From an uncultured Vicinamibacterales bacterium (GTDB taxonomy: Bacteria; Acidobacteriota; Vicinamibacteria; Vicinamibacterales; UBA8438), in NCBI GenBank assembly GCA_958295905.1, contig OY282382.1:5204910-5268909 (forward strand): a stretch of DNA of 64,000 nt, given 5' to 3'. Under the pieces are notes generated by a model, which had not been told where the DNA came from, made no database searches, and was given only the letters and a program-made list of their open reading frames with translations. Shown here in pieces: positions 17,901 to 25,828 of the stretch. Made by a program: the position numbers and the translations under genes. Numbering within the stretch: position 1 is the first letter of the stretch; every line of letters begins with the position of its first letter.

Positions 17901-17956
17901 GCCAGCGCCGTGCAGATGAGGCGCTCAAGACCTTGCTCAGAGATGTCGGTAGCCAT
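14951..17956 (-). CDS. hsdR: Type I restriction enzyme R subunit
   Basis: HsdR (1001 aa) provides the translocase and endonuclease of the type I complex. The N-terminal nuclease motif is visible as DIGLFINGLPVFTFELKNN (Asp followed by ExK). Helicase Walker A is HSAGSGKSNSIAWLAH, the DEAH box is MIDEAHSSQGG, motif III is FAFTATP, and motif VI-like sequence is TLSRLNRAHPKKHDVFVLDF. The start MATDISEQG at 17956 shares one base with the stop of the DUF1828 gene (TGATG). A longer frame to 18244 only overlaps that gene. The C-terminal helical region ends EQAATM. Confidence 0.95.
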   Translation of the reverse strand: MATDISEQGLERLICTALAGHPCDPPQDGRAAEARSGYGGVGWSGGGVRDYDREFCVDRVQLGAFLRATQPDAAASLALNEDGPTRRKFLARLQGQISKRGTIEVLRHGVKHGAYDLALFYGTPSAGNPEAQERFEQNRFTVVRQLRYSRDETQRALDIGLFINGLPVFTFELKNNLTKQTVADAVEQYKRDRNPREKLFEFGRCVAHFAVDENEARFCTHLQGKRSWFLPFNEGWNDGAGNPPNPSGIKTDYLWRRVLARWSLTNILENYAQVVETKDEKTGRKKRTQIWPRYHQLDVVRRLLADAAAHGAGRRCLIQHSAGSGKSNSIAWLAHQLIGLAKDGTPVFDSIIVVTDRLILDRQIRDTIKQYAQVGATVEHAEHSGDLRKFIDAGKKIIISTVQKFAFILDEIGDEQRTRRFAIMIDEAHSSQGGRTSASMSAALGAAGEAAEDETFEDRINRVMESRKLLPNASYFAFTATPKNKTLEIFGEPDPQPDGAVRRHAFHRYTMKQAIQEGFILDVLTHYTPVASYYRLAKTVEDDPEFDVKKAQKKLRRFVEGHDHAVRLKAEILVDHFHEQVIAKNKIGGAARAMVVTNGIERAIQYFHAIRDYLRERKSQYRAIVAFSGESEFGGQKVTEASLNGFPSGQIAQKIQEEPYRFLVCADKFQTGYDEPLLHTMYVDKTLSGVKAVQTLSRLNRAHPKKHDVFVLDFVNEVNNIREAFADYYRTTILGDETDPDKLHDLQADLDAAEVYSPKQVDALVQRYLGGAERDQIDPILDRCAAVYTHDLDEDAQVDFKSKGKAFVRTYGFLSCVLPYTNAGWEKRSIFLNFLIPKLPSPAEEDLSKGILDAIDMDSYRVEKRAVQKILLPDEDGEIDPVPTSGGGHPPEPELDRLSNILQTFNDLFGGITWEDSDRVGQLITKTIPAKVAADAKFRNARRNSDNANARIEHDKVLARIVTDMVKDDAELFKQFMDNEDFKRWMTGAVFELACEQAATM

Positions 17957-18735
17957 CACGCTGCCTTGCTCAGGACAGCCACGAATTCGTCCGGGCGCGA
18001 CCAGCGCGACACGGTGGACAACGGTTCGACCAGCCGGAAGTCCTCCTCTGTCCAGACATCGGCGGTGTCGTCGAACAGTGATATGAAGCTTAGCGCTTCC
18101 GGCCCGGTCCCCAAGTGATTGAGGTCGTGCCATGCAGCCAGCACGTGCTCGGAGACTCTGTGCGCTGCGGCACGATTCCCCGTGCTTAGCACGTCGACCA
18201 GAGAGCTGCGACGCTCGCTGCGGACGTGAAAATCGACCGTCCAACCACGTCCCGACCGGCCGGCCAGCCTCTCGTTGCGGTCGAACTGGAGTTCCCGCCC
18301 CCGGAGGAAGTCAGCCACTTCGTCGGTGATGGACTGGATGGCCTGCGTTCGAAACGTGAACCACAGGTCGGATACCCGCAACGCTCCTTGTGCCACTCGG
18401 GTGACGACTTCCGCCAAGTCATCGTCGGGGCCGCACCGCACCTGAAGCATTCCTCGGTAGAACTCCAACCCATGCGTCACGCACGCGTCTTCGATGAGCC
18501 GCTTCTGCTTCTGCGACCGCCGCGGCGCCGTCGACTGCATCCGAAGCCAGCCGGTGGTTTCGGCGAGATCACTGACCGTCACCGTGTGTCCGTCCACCTT
18601 ACAGAACAGATCAATGATGTCCCCGTCCGGATACAGGTACGGCGTGCGGATCCGCTCGAAGTCCCCGAACTCCGAGCACGTGAACAAGGCTCCAAGCGTC
18701 CGCTGCAGGTCGAGGCGCAAGCGGCTTGTGTTCAT
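17956..18735 (-). CDS. DUF1828/DUF1829 domain protein in the hsd operon
   Basis: A 259-residue protein matching the DUF1828 (N-terminal, RTPYLYPDGDIIDLFCKVDG and VSDLAETTGWL) and DUF1829 (C-terminal) pattern. The ATG at 18735 is chosen over a GTG at 18741 because an AAGAAGAG element is about 8 nt upstream of the ATG. It overlaps the preceding DUF6978-like gene by ATGA and hsdR by one base, so it is embedded in the restriction operon. Such genes are often found next to small DUF6978 partners in defence or mobile contexts. No biochemical function is established that I can cite. Confidence 0.72.
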   Translation of the reverse strand: MNTSRLRLDLQRTLGALFTCSEFGDFERIRTPYLYPDGDIIDLFCKVDGHTVTVSDLAETTGWLRMQSTAPRRSQKQKRLIEDACVTHGLEFYRGMLQVRCGPDDDLAEVVTRVAQGALRVSDLWFTFRTQAIQSITDEVADFLRGRELQFDRNERLAGRSGRGWTVDFHVRSERRSSLVDVLSTGNRAAAHRVSEHVLAAWHDLNHLGTGPEALSFISLFDDTADVWTEEDFRLVEPLSTVSRWSRPDEFVAVLSKAA

Positions 18736-19189
18736 GACCACAACTCTTCTTGTCTTGGCGGTGGCGGCTGCATCGCACCCTGATGTCGTATGCGCGCTTC
18801 GGCACAGAACTCCTTCCAGACCGAGACCAGATCCGACACGGACGCCTTCACGTCACGGGGTGTGTAGGCTCTCTTGTCTCCGTCGCGCTCAGACCACGCG
18901 TGCTTGTGTGTCTCTCCGACGCGTCCGCATTGCGGATTGTGGTGGTCCCTGCCGAGATCGAGGGCATAAATGCGGCCCGTCGTCTTCAGAATGAGCATGT
19001 AATTCAACGTCCTTGCGACCGGGTTGTAGCGCCCCTGCACAAAGAGCGCCAGCCGTTCGTCGACTCGACGTCGATTCGGAACTCCCAAGCCGGAGAGTGA
19101 TCTTCGTCCTCCGTCCAGGTGATGTCATCCACGACGCACTTCGTCCCGTCATCCAGGATGGCCTGGAACTCAGAATCCGTCAGGCGCAA
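18732..19189 (-). pseudogene. DUF6978-like small protein gene with one frameshift
   Basis: The N-terminus (MRLTDSEFQAILDDGTK and WEFRIDVES) and C-terminus (LFVQGRYNPVARTLNYMLIL and GETHKHAWSERDGDK) are in different frames. Joining them with one extra base near 19045-19060 gives a single protein of about 152 residues. The reading frame then ends with an ATGA overlap onto the DUF1828 gene, as expected for an operon. The broken state may be real or a sequencing deletion. The family assignment rests on the HKH-W-E pattern and the neighbour, and is moderately confident. Confidence 0.55.
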
Positions 19190-19388
19190 GGCCGCTCTCC
19201 TCCGCCACGTCCGACGCGCCCACTCTCATCCCCGCGCTCGGCTCTCCCCGCGAGTGTCGTAGTCCCACCGTTTGTGGCCTGCCCCTCTAACTCCATCCCG
19301 GACTCAAACTGCGTGCGAGCGAAAACGACACGGCAACGAGCTGCTGAACACGACGGGATCGGCACAGCCGCAATCACCGTGGACACCG
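19190..19388. other. short gap without recognisable gene
   Basis: About 200 nt between the ATPase C-terminus and the DUF6978-like gene. Small frames exist on both strands but none has a ribosome-binding site, length or residue pattern that supports translation. It may be an internal leader for the DUF6978-DUF1828-hsdR portion. Confidence 0.4.
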
Positions 19389-21760
19389 TCACACCGGGGC
19401 GCGCCTTGAGCTCTCCTTCTGGCGTTTCCGGATCGCCTTAACCCAGCGATCAAGCTCGTCAATATCTGCCCCGAGAGTCTCTGGTGCCGGCACATCCGCC
19501 CTCGCCGCCGGGGCTTGATCATGACCGGGCAGCCACTTCGAGTATTTCGTCATTGCCTTCTCCACCGCCCTGCAATCCTCTGAAGGAATATCCGCGAGAA
19601 GCCCGACTTGCTGCGTCTGAACACCGGGCCTAAAGCGCTCCACCACTCCACCTAGAAGCACCTCCTCAAGGCCGCGCTCCCACGCCTCTCGGAGATGGCC
19701 GTATATCAAACTTGCTTCCGTTTCGTACGCAGTCTGGTGTCCCTCGCGACACAGCTTCTGGGCGTCTTGCAACCGCTTACGTAGGTGGCCGATGCGCGTT
19801 GAAACTTTGAGCGCCACCCACGGGAGCTCCTCAGCGCAGACGCCCGCTCCCTTTGCGAGGTGCCGAACGTGTTGATCGTGCTGTGGAACCCCCTCCTCCT
19901 CAGCGAGTTTCTTGAGAAGAAGCAGAAATACAACATCGTGTGTGAAGACGATGACCTGTCGCTTCTTCGCCTCCTGGACTAGTCGGCGCGCCACAGCTTC
20001 CCGCCACCTGTAGTCGAGGGAGGACACGGGGTCATCGAACACAATGCCAGATGGATCGTCGGCGGTGCTTAGCTCCGCAAAGAAAGCCGCGATGGACAGG
20101 CAGCGCTGCTCGCCCTCGCTAACCACCTTCGGTAGTTCAACGCCCGGGGCGCGCTTAAGGACGAGCTTATGGTATAGTACACCTTCTGCACCACCGGCCT
20201 CCCGCAGCTCTACTTCGACATGCCGAAAATCCAAACGTGTCAACTCATCGGCAAAACTCTGCTTGAGTTTCTGCGTGACGAAATTCCGCGTCACAGTGGT
20301 GCTCTTCCGGGTGATTGACTGGGTCCTCGTGTCATCAATACAGAGGCCGTAGGCAGCGTACTTTCTCTTGCGCTCGATCTCATCAAGCACCAGTTGCTCG
20401 TACCGCGCGAGCACCTTGCGGGCGCGTAGTTCCTGTGCCTCTGCAGCGATGCGCTGCCGTGTCGCGTGGATGTCGCTGTCTCGCAACGCGTCCACTCGTT
20501 GCACAATCTGGTGGACAAGAGCGTCGGCGTCGGTTGCGATAGATTGCAGGACAGGGCAATCGGCCGGAAGATCCCGATCTTCCGTCAATGCGAGAGCGAC
20601 AGCTTTGCGACGGTCTTCAGCAGCGGCGAGCGCCGCCGCTATCCTCGCTGACACAGCGTCATCATTTATACGAATCTCCTCAAGTATTTCTTCAATAGAT
20701 GCAGTCGTGACTTTGAGTTCGGCGACAGTTCTCCGTCGTTGCACGAACCTATCCCTGGCCGCTCGGAGTTCCTGCTCGGTGGTGGAAGTGACGAACTCTT
20801 CAAATTTTTGGAACCTGTGACGTGCGGCGTGGTCGAGATCCTGCTGGCACAGAACACAGTGCGCCCCGTTGTCCACGATCGGAAACGCCTGACCCGGATA
20901 GGCGGATTCCTGCGAGAACTCGCGAGCAGATTCCCAAAGGGCCATCCACGATTCCGAACCAGTCCCAGGCAACATCCCGGGAACGTCGCCTCACGCAATC
21001 CCTTCGCTTCGGCGCTCTTGCGGCGACCCTCCGCACGGATATCGAACACCGCGTCAACCGCGTCTGCGGAGAGTGCCGCTTCCAGCTCCTTGATATGTCG
21101 AGCCAACGTCTGGACTCGTCCTGCGCGAAGGCCGAGCTGCTGGATTAGCTTCGCGGGATCCTTTGCCTGCAAGTCGCGAAGGGACTCCTCTAGCAACGCT
21201 AGGCGGGCCTCTTCTTCTGCTGAAAGACGTGAGAGTGCCTTTACGGTATCAACGTTGGTGAGCGACGTGATGTTCGCCAAAATTTTCGCGGCTGCTGTCC
21301 CTTCCGGAACCTCTGCCTGTACCGCAGCGAGCGCATTTGAAGCCAGAGCCCGTTGTTCTCTTTCGAGTTGCGCCCGAACGGCCTTGCACGCCTTGACTAG
21401 CTTATCGAAGAGATCGAGTCCGAAGGGTCGGAAGGCAACGTCGGTCTTTTCTGTAAGGTAGACTGCGGCACAGTGCGCATCAAACACACTTACCCGGGAA
21501 ATAAACTCGTTCTGTCCGTCTCCTGCCCATTCTCGCGGGTCTTGCTTCGTCCCAATCGTGTACTTAATCGCCACGACGGGTGACAGCGGTGCGGTGCCGG
21601 AAACGACATTGCCCAGAATCTCTTCTTGTCCGCGAGCACGGCACGCGCTCTTCAAGATACGGATGTAGCCGGTCTTTCCCGCGGCATTGTCGCCGTAGAC
21701 TACGGTGAGGTTCGGCGCAAACTTCAGAGACTGGCCTTCGGCAAGAGCATTCACTCCCCG

Positions 21761-21773
21761 GTGATGAAATATC
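21761..21773. repeat. target-site duplication, left copy
   Basis: GTGATGAAATATC directly abuts the left end of the IS4-family element and is repeated exactly at 23060-23072 on the other side. Thirteen base pairs is within the range known for IS4-group elements. Confidence 0.9.
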
Positions 21774-23059
21774 ACTAGTGTCCCACAATTTTGGCGATTC
21801 TAGGCCCACATCAGCGGCAGTTGGGGGCCGGGAGGGCTGGAAGGACCGGGTGGCGACGGCGTCGTGAAGAGCTCCTGGAGTAGGCGACGTTCGAACACGT
21901 TGAGCTGGAGCACCTGCAGCATCCGGTGAAGGCTCCAACTCACTCGCATGACGAACTTGAGATACGCCAACAGCAAGTACATACACATCGCCACCCATAG
22001 CTGCGTCATGACCGCGTTCTTCGACCGGCCCACGAACCGCTTCACCTTCAGATGCTGCTTGATCCACTTGAAAAACAGCTCGATCTGCCACCGGGATTTG
22101 TAGATGTCCGCAATCGTCTTGGCCACCCACGTCGTGTTGTTGGTCACGAACACGTACCGGTTCTTCGTCACCGGATCCTTGTAGACCACCCGCCGCAGCG
22201 GCGCGGCATACGCCTTCCGGCCGCGAGCACTCGTCAGCTCGATCGTCTCGTCGCTGATGACGCCGGTCCCGCGGCGGACGCCATGCGTGTCCGTGACCCG
22301 ATACCGCACACCCCGCTTCAGGCGGGTCACGAAGGTCACGCCCTGCGCCTGCAACTGATGGAACCACTTGAAGTCCATATACGCCCGGTCCGCCACGACC
22401 ACGCTGCCCGCCGGAAATATCCAGGTGCGGACGACCGTGACGTCGGCGGTCTTGCCTTCGGTCACACTGACGAAGCTCGGTAGCTGGCCCGCCTCGTCCA
22501 GACCGACGTGCAGCTTGATGGCCGCCTTCGTGCGTCGAAACGTCGCCCACGGGAAGACCGCCAGACACAAATCGATGGTGGACGCATCGACGGCGTACAA
22601 CTTGTTCTTGAATCGAAAGCCGTGCCTCGGCGCGTGCTCCCGGCAGCGGCCCAACAGGCGTTCGAACAGCGCTTCGTAGAGGGTGTACGGCTGTTCGGTA
22701 TTGACCCGGGCCAACGACGAGCGGCTGACCGTCCCCACGCCGAGGTGATAGAGTTTGCGTCCTTGGGCGGCCAGGTTGCTCACGATATCCCGCAGGCTCT
22801 GTCGGCCCGTCAACTGCGCCAAGCCAAGGGCCGCGAACTGCGCCCAGCGGCTCATGACGCGCAACCCCTGGCCGTGTTGGTGCCGGCGAGCTTCGGCCTC
22901 GAATTCATGTCTCGGAAGGAACTTGAGAAGCTGCGCGAAGACTGTGTTATGATGAGCCACGGCTTGGATCTCCTGTCTTTTGAATGACTTATGCTACCAA
23001 TCATTCTATCAGACATGGAAGGTTCAAGCCGCCTTCACCTGAAGGTGTGTGGGACAGAA
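21774..23059 (-). mobile_element. IS4-family insertion sequence (1286 bp) inside the RloC-like gene
   Basis: Bounded by a 13-bp direct repeat. The ends carry partly matched inverted repeats: ACTAGTGTCCCACAATTTTG on the left, and TTCTGTCCCACACACCTTCA when the right end is read inward, sharing TGTCCCACA. One transposase gene fills it on the minus strand, in the same direction as the interrupted host gene. The perfect target duplication and intact transposase indicate a recent insertion. Confidence 0.93.
21800..22960 (-). CDS. IS4-family transposase
   Basis: DDE transposase of 386 aa with an N-terminal DUF4372-like region (HHNTVFAQLLKFLPRHEFE, then GLAQLTGRQSLRDI). Catalytic residues are visible: first Asp in LYAVDASTIDLCL, second Asp in VVADRAYMDFKWF, and Glu within the YREK signature YKSRWQIELFFKWIK (Y-x2-R-x3-E-x6-K). 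It catalyses cut-and-paste transposition of the flanking element. The frame is uninterrupted and the ends are matched, so it is probably active. Confidence 0.95.
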   Translation of the reverse strand: MAHHNTVFAQLLKFLPRHEFEAEARRHQHGQGLRVMSRWAQFAALGLAQLTGRQSLRDIVSNLAAQGRKLYHLGVGTVSRSSLARVNTEQPYTLYEALFERLLGRCREHAPRHGFRFKNKLYAVDASTIDLCLAVFPWATFRRTKAAIKLHVGLDEAGQLPSFVSVTEGKTADVTVVRTWIFPAGSVVVADRAYMDFKWFHQLQAQGVTFVTRLKRGVRYRVTDTHGVRRGTGVISDETIELTSARGRKAYAAPLRRVVYKDPVTKNRYVFVTNNTTWVAKTIADIYKSRWQIELFFKWIKQHLKVKRFVGRSKNAVMTQLWVAMCMYLLLAYLKFVMRVSWSLHRMLQVLQLNVFERRLLQELFTTPSPPGPSSPPGPQLPLMWA

Positions 23060-23072
23060 GTGATGAAATATC
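23060..23072. repeat. target-site duplication, right copy
   Basis: Second exact copy of GTGATGAAATATC. Collapsing the two copies and the element restores the ATPase reading frame. Confidence 0.9.
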
Positions 23073-23316
23073 GACACGAGTGACACAGGTACAGCCGCGT
23101 TGCTCTTGGTCGGTACGTGCGCTCTCGCGAGTGGTGTGGCCTCCTGGTGCGCAGCGAGGCCGTGCGCAGCCTTGCAGAAGTCTGCAAGAGCACAGACGTC
23201 ATCGTCAGCAAGCTGCCCTTGCAGAAGCAGGCGTCGCAGGGCCTCACGTTGCCAAGCGGGGCGGTCTTTGGACCAATCGAGTATTTCTTGCAGGACCGTC
23301 ATGTCACTTCGTCCGA

Positions 23317-25818
23317 TTACACCTCTTGTTTGGCTTCGGGCTTTCTGGAAATGTCGGGAACCGCACCGACTGCCCCCGTCTCAGACCGCTCCGCATCCGC
23401 GACAACGGTCGACGCACTCTCCTCCTCCACGGTGTGTTGCCAGTCGGATTCTACCGACCCGATTCCCTGGTCGACGCCGCCATCTGTATCGCCTTCAGAA
23501 ACACGCGGATTCACTTCGGACAGTCCCACCGCCTCCTCGCGCAAGTCGAGCTTGCCGGTGACCCCATCGGTGACTAGCCGGTCGCGGTACTCTCGTACGA
23601 GATCAATCTGACGACGCGCGTCGCTCGCGCAGCGCTCCAAGCTCCGGAGCCTCCGTGCGACCGCCGAGAGCAGTACCTCTTGTTCATCTATCGGCGGCAA
23701 TACAAGCCGGAAGGTCTTGACGTCCTCACACGTTAGAGCTTCCTTTGTGCTGCCGGACGCGCTACTGAGACCCCGTAGCTCTGCATACGCAGCGGCCAGA
23801 CATATACAGAGGTAGCGCGGCGATATCGTGTCGGTATTCGGGGTAATGTACGCCATGTGCTGATTGATCGTGGCGTCAATCATCAACAACGCAGCCATAC
23901 CGCGGGTCTTACCCTGCCCCGTGATTCCGACTAGCACGCTGTTCGCCGGCACGCGGGGCAAATGGCACTCTCGCAACGCTCGGCCCGTAACGAACTGGTC
24001 AGCCGTCGCGATTGTGCCCTTGTTGACGCTGGAACTGTTCAGCCACGGGTGATCACCGTTAGACCAGTATTCGGGATTGCCGCGCGACGGTGTAGAGCCA
24101 TTTCCTACTTTGGAGAACCTACCAATGCGCCTCACCTCCCAGTGGCTCGGCACCTCCCCCAACCACTCTACTCCCGAGTCCATGTAGGTAGGGTACGGTC
24201 GCCCCGTCCGCACGTCGAGCCGGCCCGTGACGGCCTCATGGATGACGGCCTTCTTCTGCTCCTCCAGCAGCGCAATCAGCTTCTGCTTGGCGCGGATGTA
24301 GCGCCGGATGCGCCGGTCGACGTGGTAGAGGTAGCGCACGATGGCGGCTTGCTCGGGGAGTGGCGGAATAGGCACAAGCAGTGCACCAAACTTCTCCGCC
24401 GTAAAGTGGGCGATCGTTGCATTGTCAGTCAGCACATCAAACCAGCCCGCGGACGCGACCGTGCTAATCGTGTACTGAAGGTAGTCGTTCTGACTAATGT
24501 CGCCGACGGATCCCCGGCTCCGGGGCCGAACGCGGTGAAGAGCGTTCTGGATGATGCACGGATCGGGGAGTGCCGTCCCCTGCTTGACCATCCCGCATCT
24601 TCCTCCTTCACCCCCCTCGCAGACGAGGAGATCGCCCGCAACGACTCCGTACCGGTCCACTTCGCCAGGGGTCGCCCACATCGTATCGACGTCGTTCGGT
24701 TGGACTTCAAACCACTGGACGTGCTTCGCTTTGAGGTATGAGATTACACAATCGTCACTTGCACGGCGTGCGGGCTGGAGCATCTTTCCTAATCGAATAG
24801 CATAATACTGCTTGACGGGTGCAACACGCCAGTGCGCCGGCACCTTCCCCAACCACTCGACACCGGAGTCCTTGTACGCCGAGTACGGTTGTATGGTGTC
24901 TGTCCCCGTCAGACACTCGTGCAAATCCCTACGTGCAAATGGAACATCCCTCGGCGACGAGCCACTCAGCCGTGACTGCCTAGCAGTCCGTGGCAAAAGT
25001 TGCGCTGCATCCGGCCGGGACCGTACTCGGCCCAAGAACGTGTCGTACAGCGGTCGAAATCGCCGAAATCTGGCCGATCCGAGCCGTTTCCGCGCCATTG
25101 CCGGCCAGTTCCGGCGCGCCGCGGAGTTTTGCCACGGGCTGCTAGCGCTAGACGTCGTGGCGGCGCGGAGCCCGGGTTCGGACGGCTGTCGCGTGACCGG
25201 CTGTGTGCCGCCAAGTTGGCTTCCGTCAACCGGCGTGATCGGGTATCCATCGAGCAGGAACCTGGGTATTCCCAGAGGCGCTACTAGCAAGAGACTCTCT
25301 CGGGGTTCGTTCTTGACGAGCTCTCTCAGCTCCATCAGCAGTCGCCCGAGGGCGTTCAAGCCGTGGAGCGTTCGGTCGTCCACCCGCTTGGCACCCCAAA
25401 AGTCGTCCTTTCGGGATTGCTCGACAATCGCGCGGTCGCCCGTATCCAGCAGCAGCCTGCTGAAGACGGCCCAGTTCTGCGCCAGCTTGACACGCAGGCA
25501 CCACCGCATGACATTGACTCGCACCCGGTTCCAGTCTCCCCGTGACTCGTGCCGGTACGGCTTGCCCCTCATCTTGGCCGTCATGGGACTGCGCTGCGCG
25601 ATGATCAACCGCTGCACATCCGGCAAGTGTGGAAAGCGGCAGGCTTGGTAGAGGGCTTCCGACGTCCGGATACGGACGCCGTTCACCAGCAGCGGAAACC
25701 CGCCTGCCATGTTGGACAAGCCGCCGAACGCTTCCTTCGTCTTGACGAAGACGACGCTGGAGGACCGGTCGTAAGTCCGGGTTTGACCGCGGCGATGGTC
25801 GGCTCGTGTTGAAGCCAT
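23317..25818 (-). CDS. hsdS: NADAR domain continuous with type I restriction specificity subunit HsdS
   Basis: One uninterrupted frame of 833 codons. Residues about 20-150 are a NADAR (YbiA-like) domain: VVFVKTKEAFGGLSNMAGGF, ALYQACRFP and DDFWGAKRVDDRTLHGLNALG. Residues about 170-290 look like unstructured or untranslated sequence. From about residue 299 (a TTG at 24924) the frame is HsdS: two target-recognition regions, each opened by a DSGVEWLG(K/E)VP.HW motif, with helical spacers IPPLPEQAAIVRYLYHVDRR and LPPIDEQEVLLSAV, and an acidic tail. Either it is a true fusion or hsdS starts internally at a non-ATG codon. The ATG at 25818 lies 10 nt after the PRTase-like stop. Confidence 0.78.
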   Translation of the reverse strand: MASTRADHRRGQTRTYDRSSSVVFVKTKEAFGGLSNMAGGFPLLVNGVRIRTSEALYQACRFPHLPDVQRLIIAQRSPMTAKMRGKPYRHESRGDWNRVRVNVMRWCLRVKLAQNWAVFSRLLLDTGDRAIVEQSRKDDFWGAKRVDDRTLHGLNALGRLLMELRELVKNEPRESLLLVAPLGIPRFLLDGYPITPVDGSQLGGTQPVTRQPSEPGLRAATTSSASSPWQNSAARRNWPAMARKRLGSARFRRFRPLYDTFLGRVRSRPDAAQLLPRTARQSRLSGSSPRDVPFARRDLHECLTGTDTIQPYSAYKDSGVEWLGKVPAHWRVAPVKQYYAIRLGKMLQPARRASDDCVISYLKAKHVQWFEVQPNDVDTMWATPGEVDRYGVVAGDLLVCEGGEGGRCGMVKQGTALPDPCIIQNALHRVRPRSRGSVGDISQNDYLQYTISTVASAGWFDVLTDNATIAHFTAEKFGALLVPIPPLPEQAAIVRYLYHVDRRIRRYIRAKQKLIALLEEQKKAVIHEAVTGRLDVRTGRPYPTYMDSGVEWLGEVPSHWEVRRIGRFSKVGNGSTPSRGNPEYWSNGDHPWLNSSSVNKGTIATADQFVTGRALRECHLPRVPANSVLVGITGQGKTRGMAALLMIDATINQHMAYITPNTDTISPRYLCICLAAAYAELRGLSSASGSTKEALTCEDVKTFRLVLPPIDEQEVLLSAVARRLRSLERCASDARRQIDLVREYRDRLVTDGVTGKLDLREEAVGLSEVNPRVSEGDTDGGVDQGIGSVESDWQHTVEEESASTVVADAERSETGAVGAVPDISRKPEAKQEV

Positions 25819-25828
25819 CGAAACTTCC

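Larger units (their letters stand above)
19389..23302 (-). pseudogene. RloC/PrrC-like zinc-hook ABC ATPase, split by an IS and a frameshift
   Basis: Three pieces form one gene of about 870 codons. The N-terminal piece (23302-23060) starts MTVLQEILDWSKDRPAWQRE. After the insertion sequence the frame resumes with RGVNALAEGQSLKFAPNLTV and Walker A GDNAAGKT. A -1-type shift near 20975 then leads to the C-terminal piece with a CVLCQQDL zinc hook, ABC signature VVSEGEQRCLSIAAF, Walker B GIVFDDPVSSLD and H-loop VIVFTHD. Removing the IS and one 13-nt target copy restores VSIFHH-RGVN in frame. Position inside an hsd locus, the zinc hook and a C-terminal R-x3-E (LREAWE) with a later His recall RloC anticodon nucleases; this is inference. 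Confidence 0.75.

Noticed and set aside
15587..18118. 843-codon plus-strand frame opposite hsdR
   Set aside because: Shadow of the HsdR frame, Val/Leu/Arg-biased with no motifs; HsdR has nuclease and helicase motifs across the same bases.
24966..25250. 95-codon minus-strand frame in the NADAR-HsdS linker
   Set aside because: Out of frame with both domains, Arg-rich, no start signal; the linker is better seen as non-conserved sequence.
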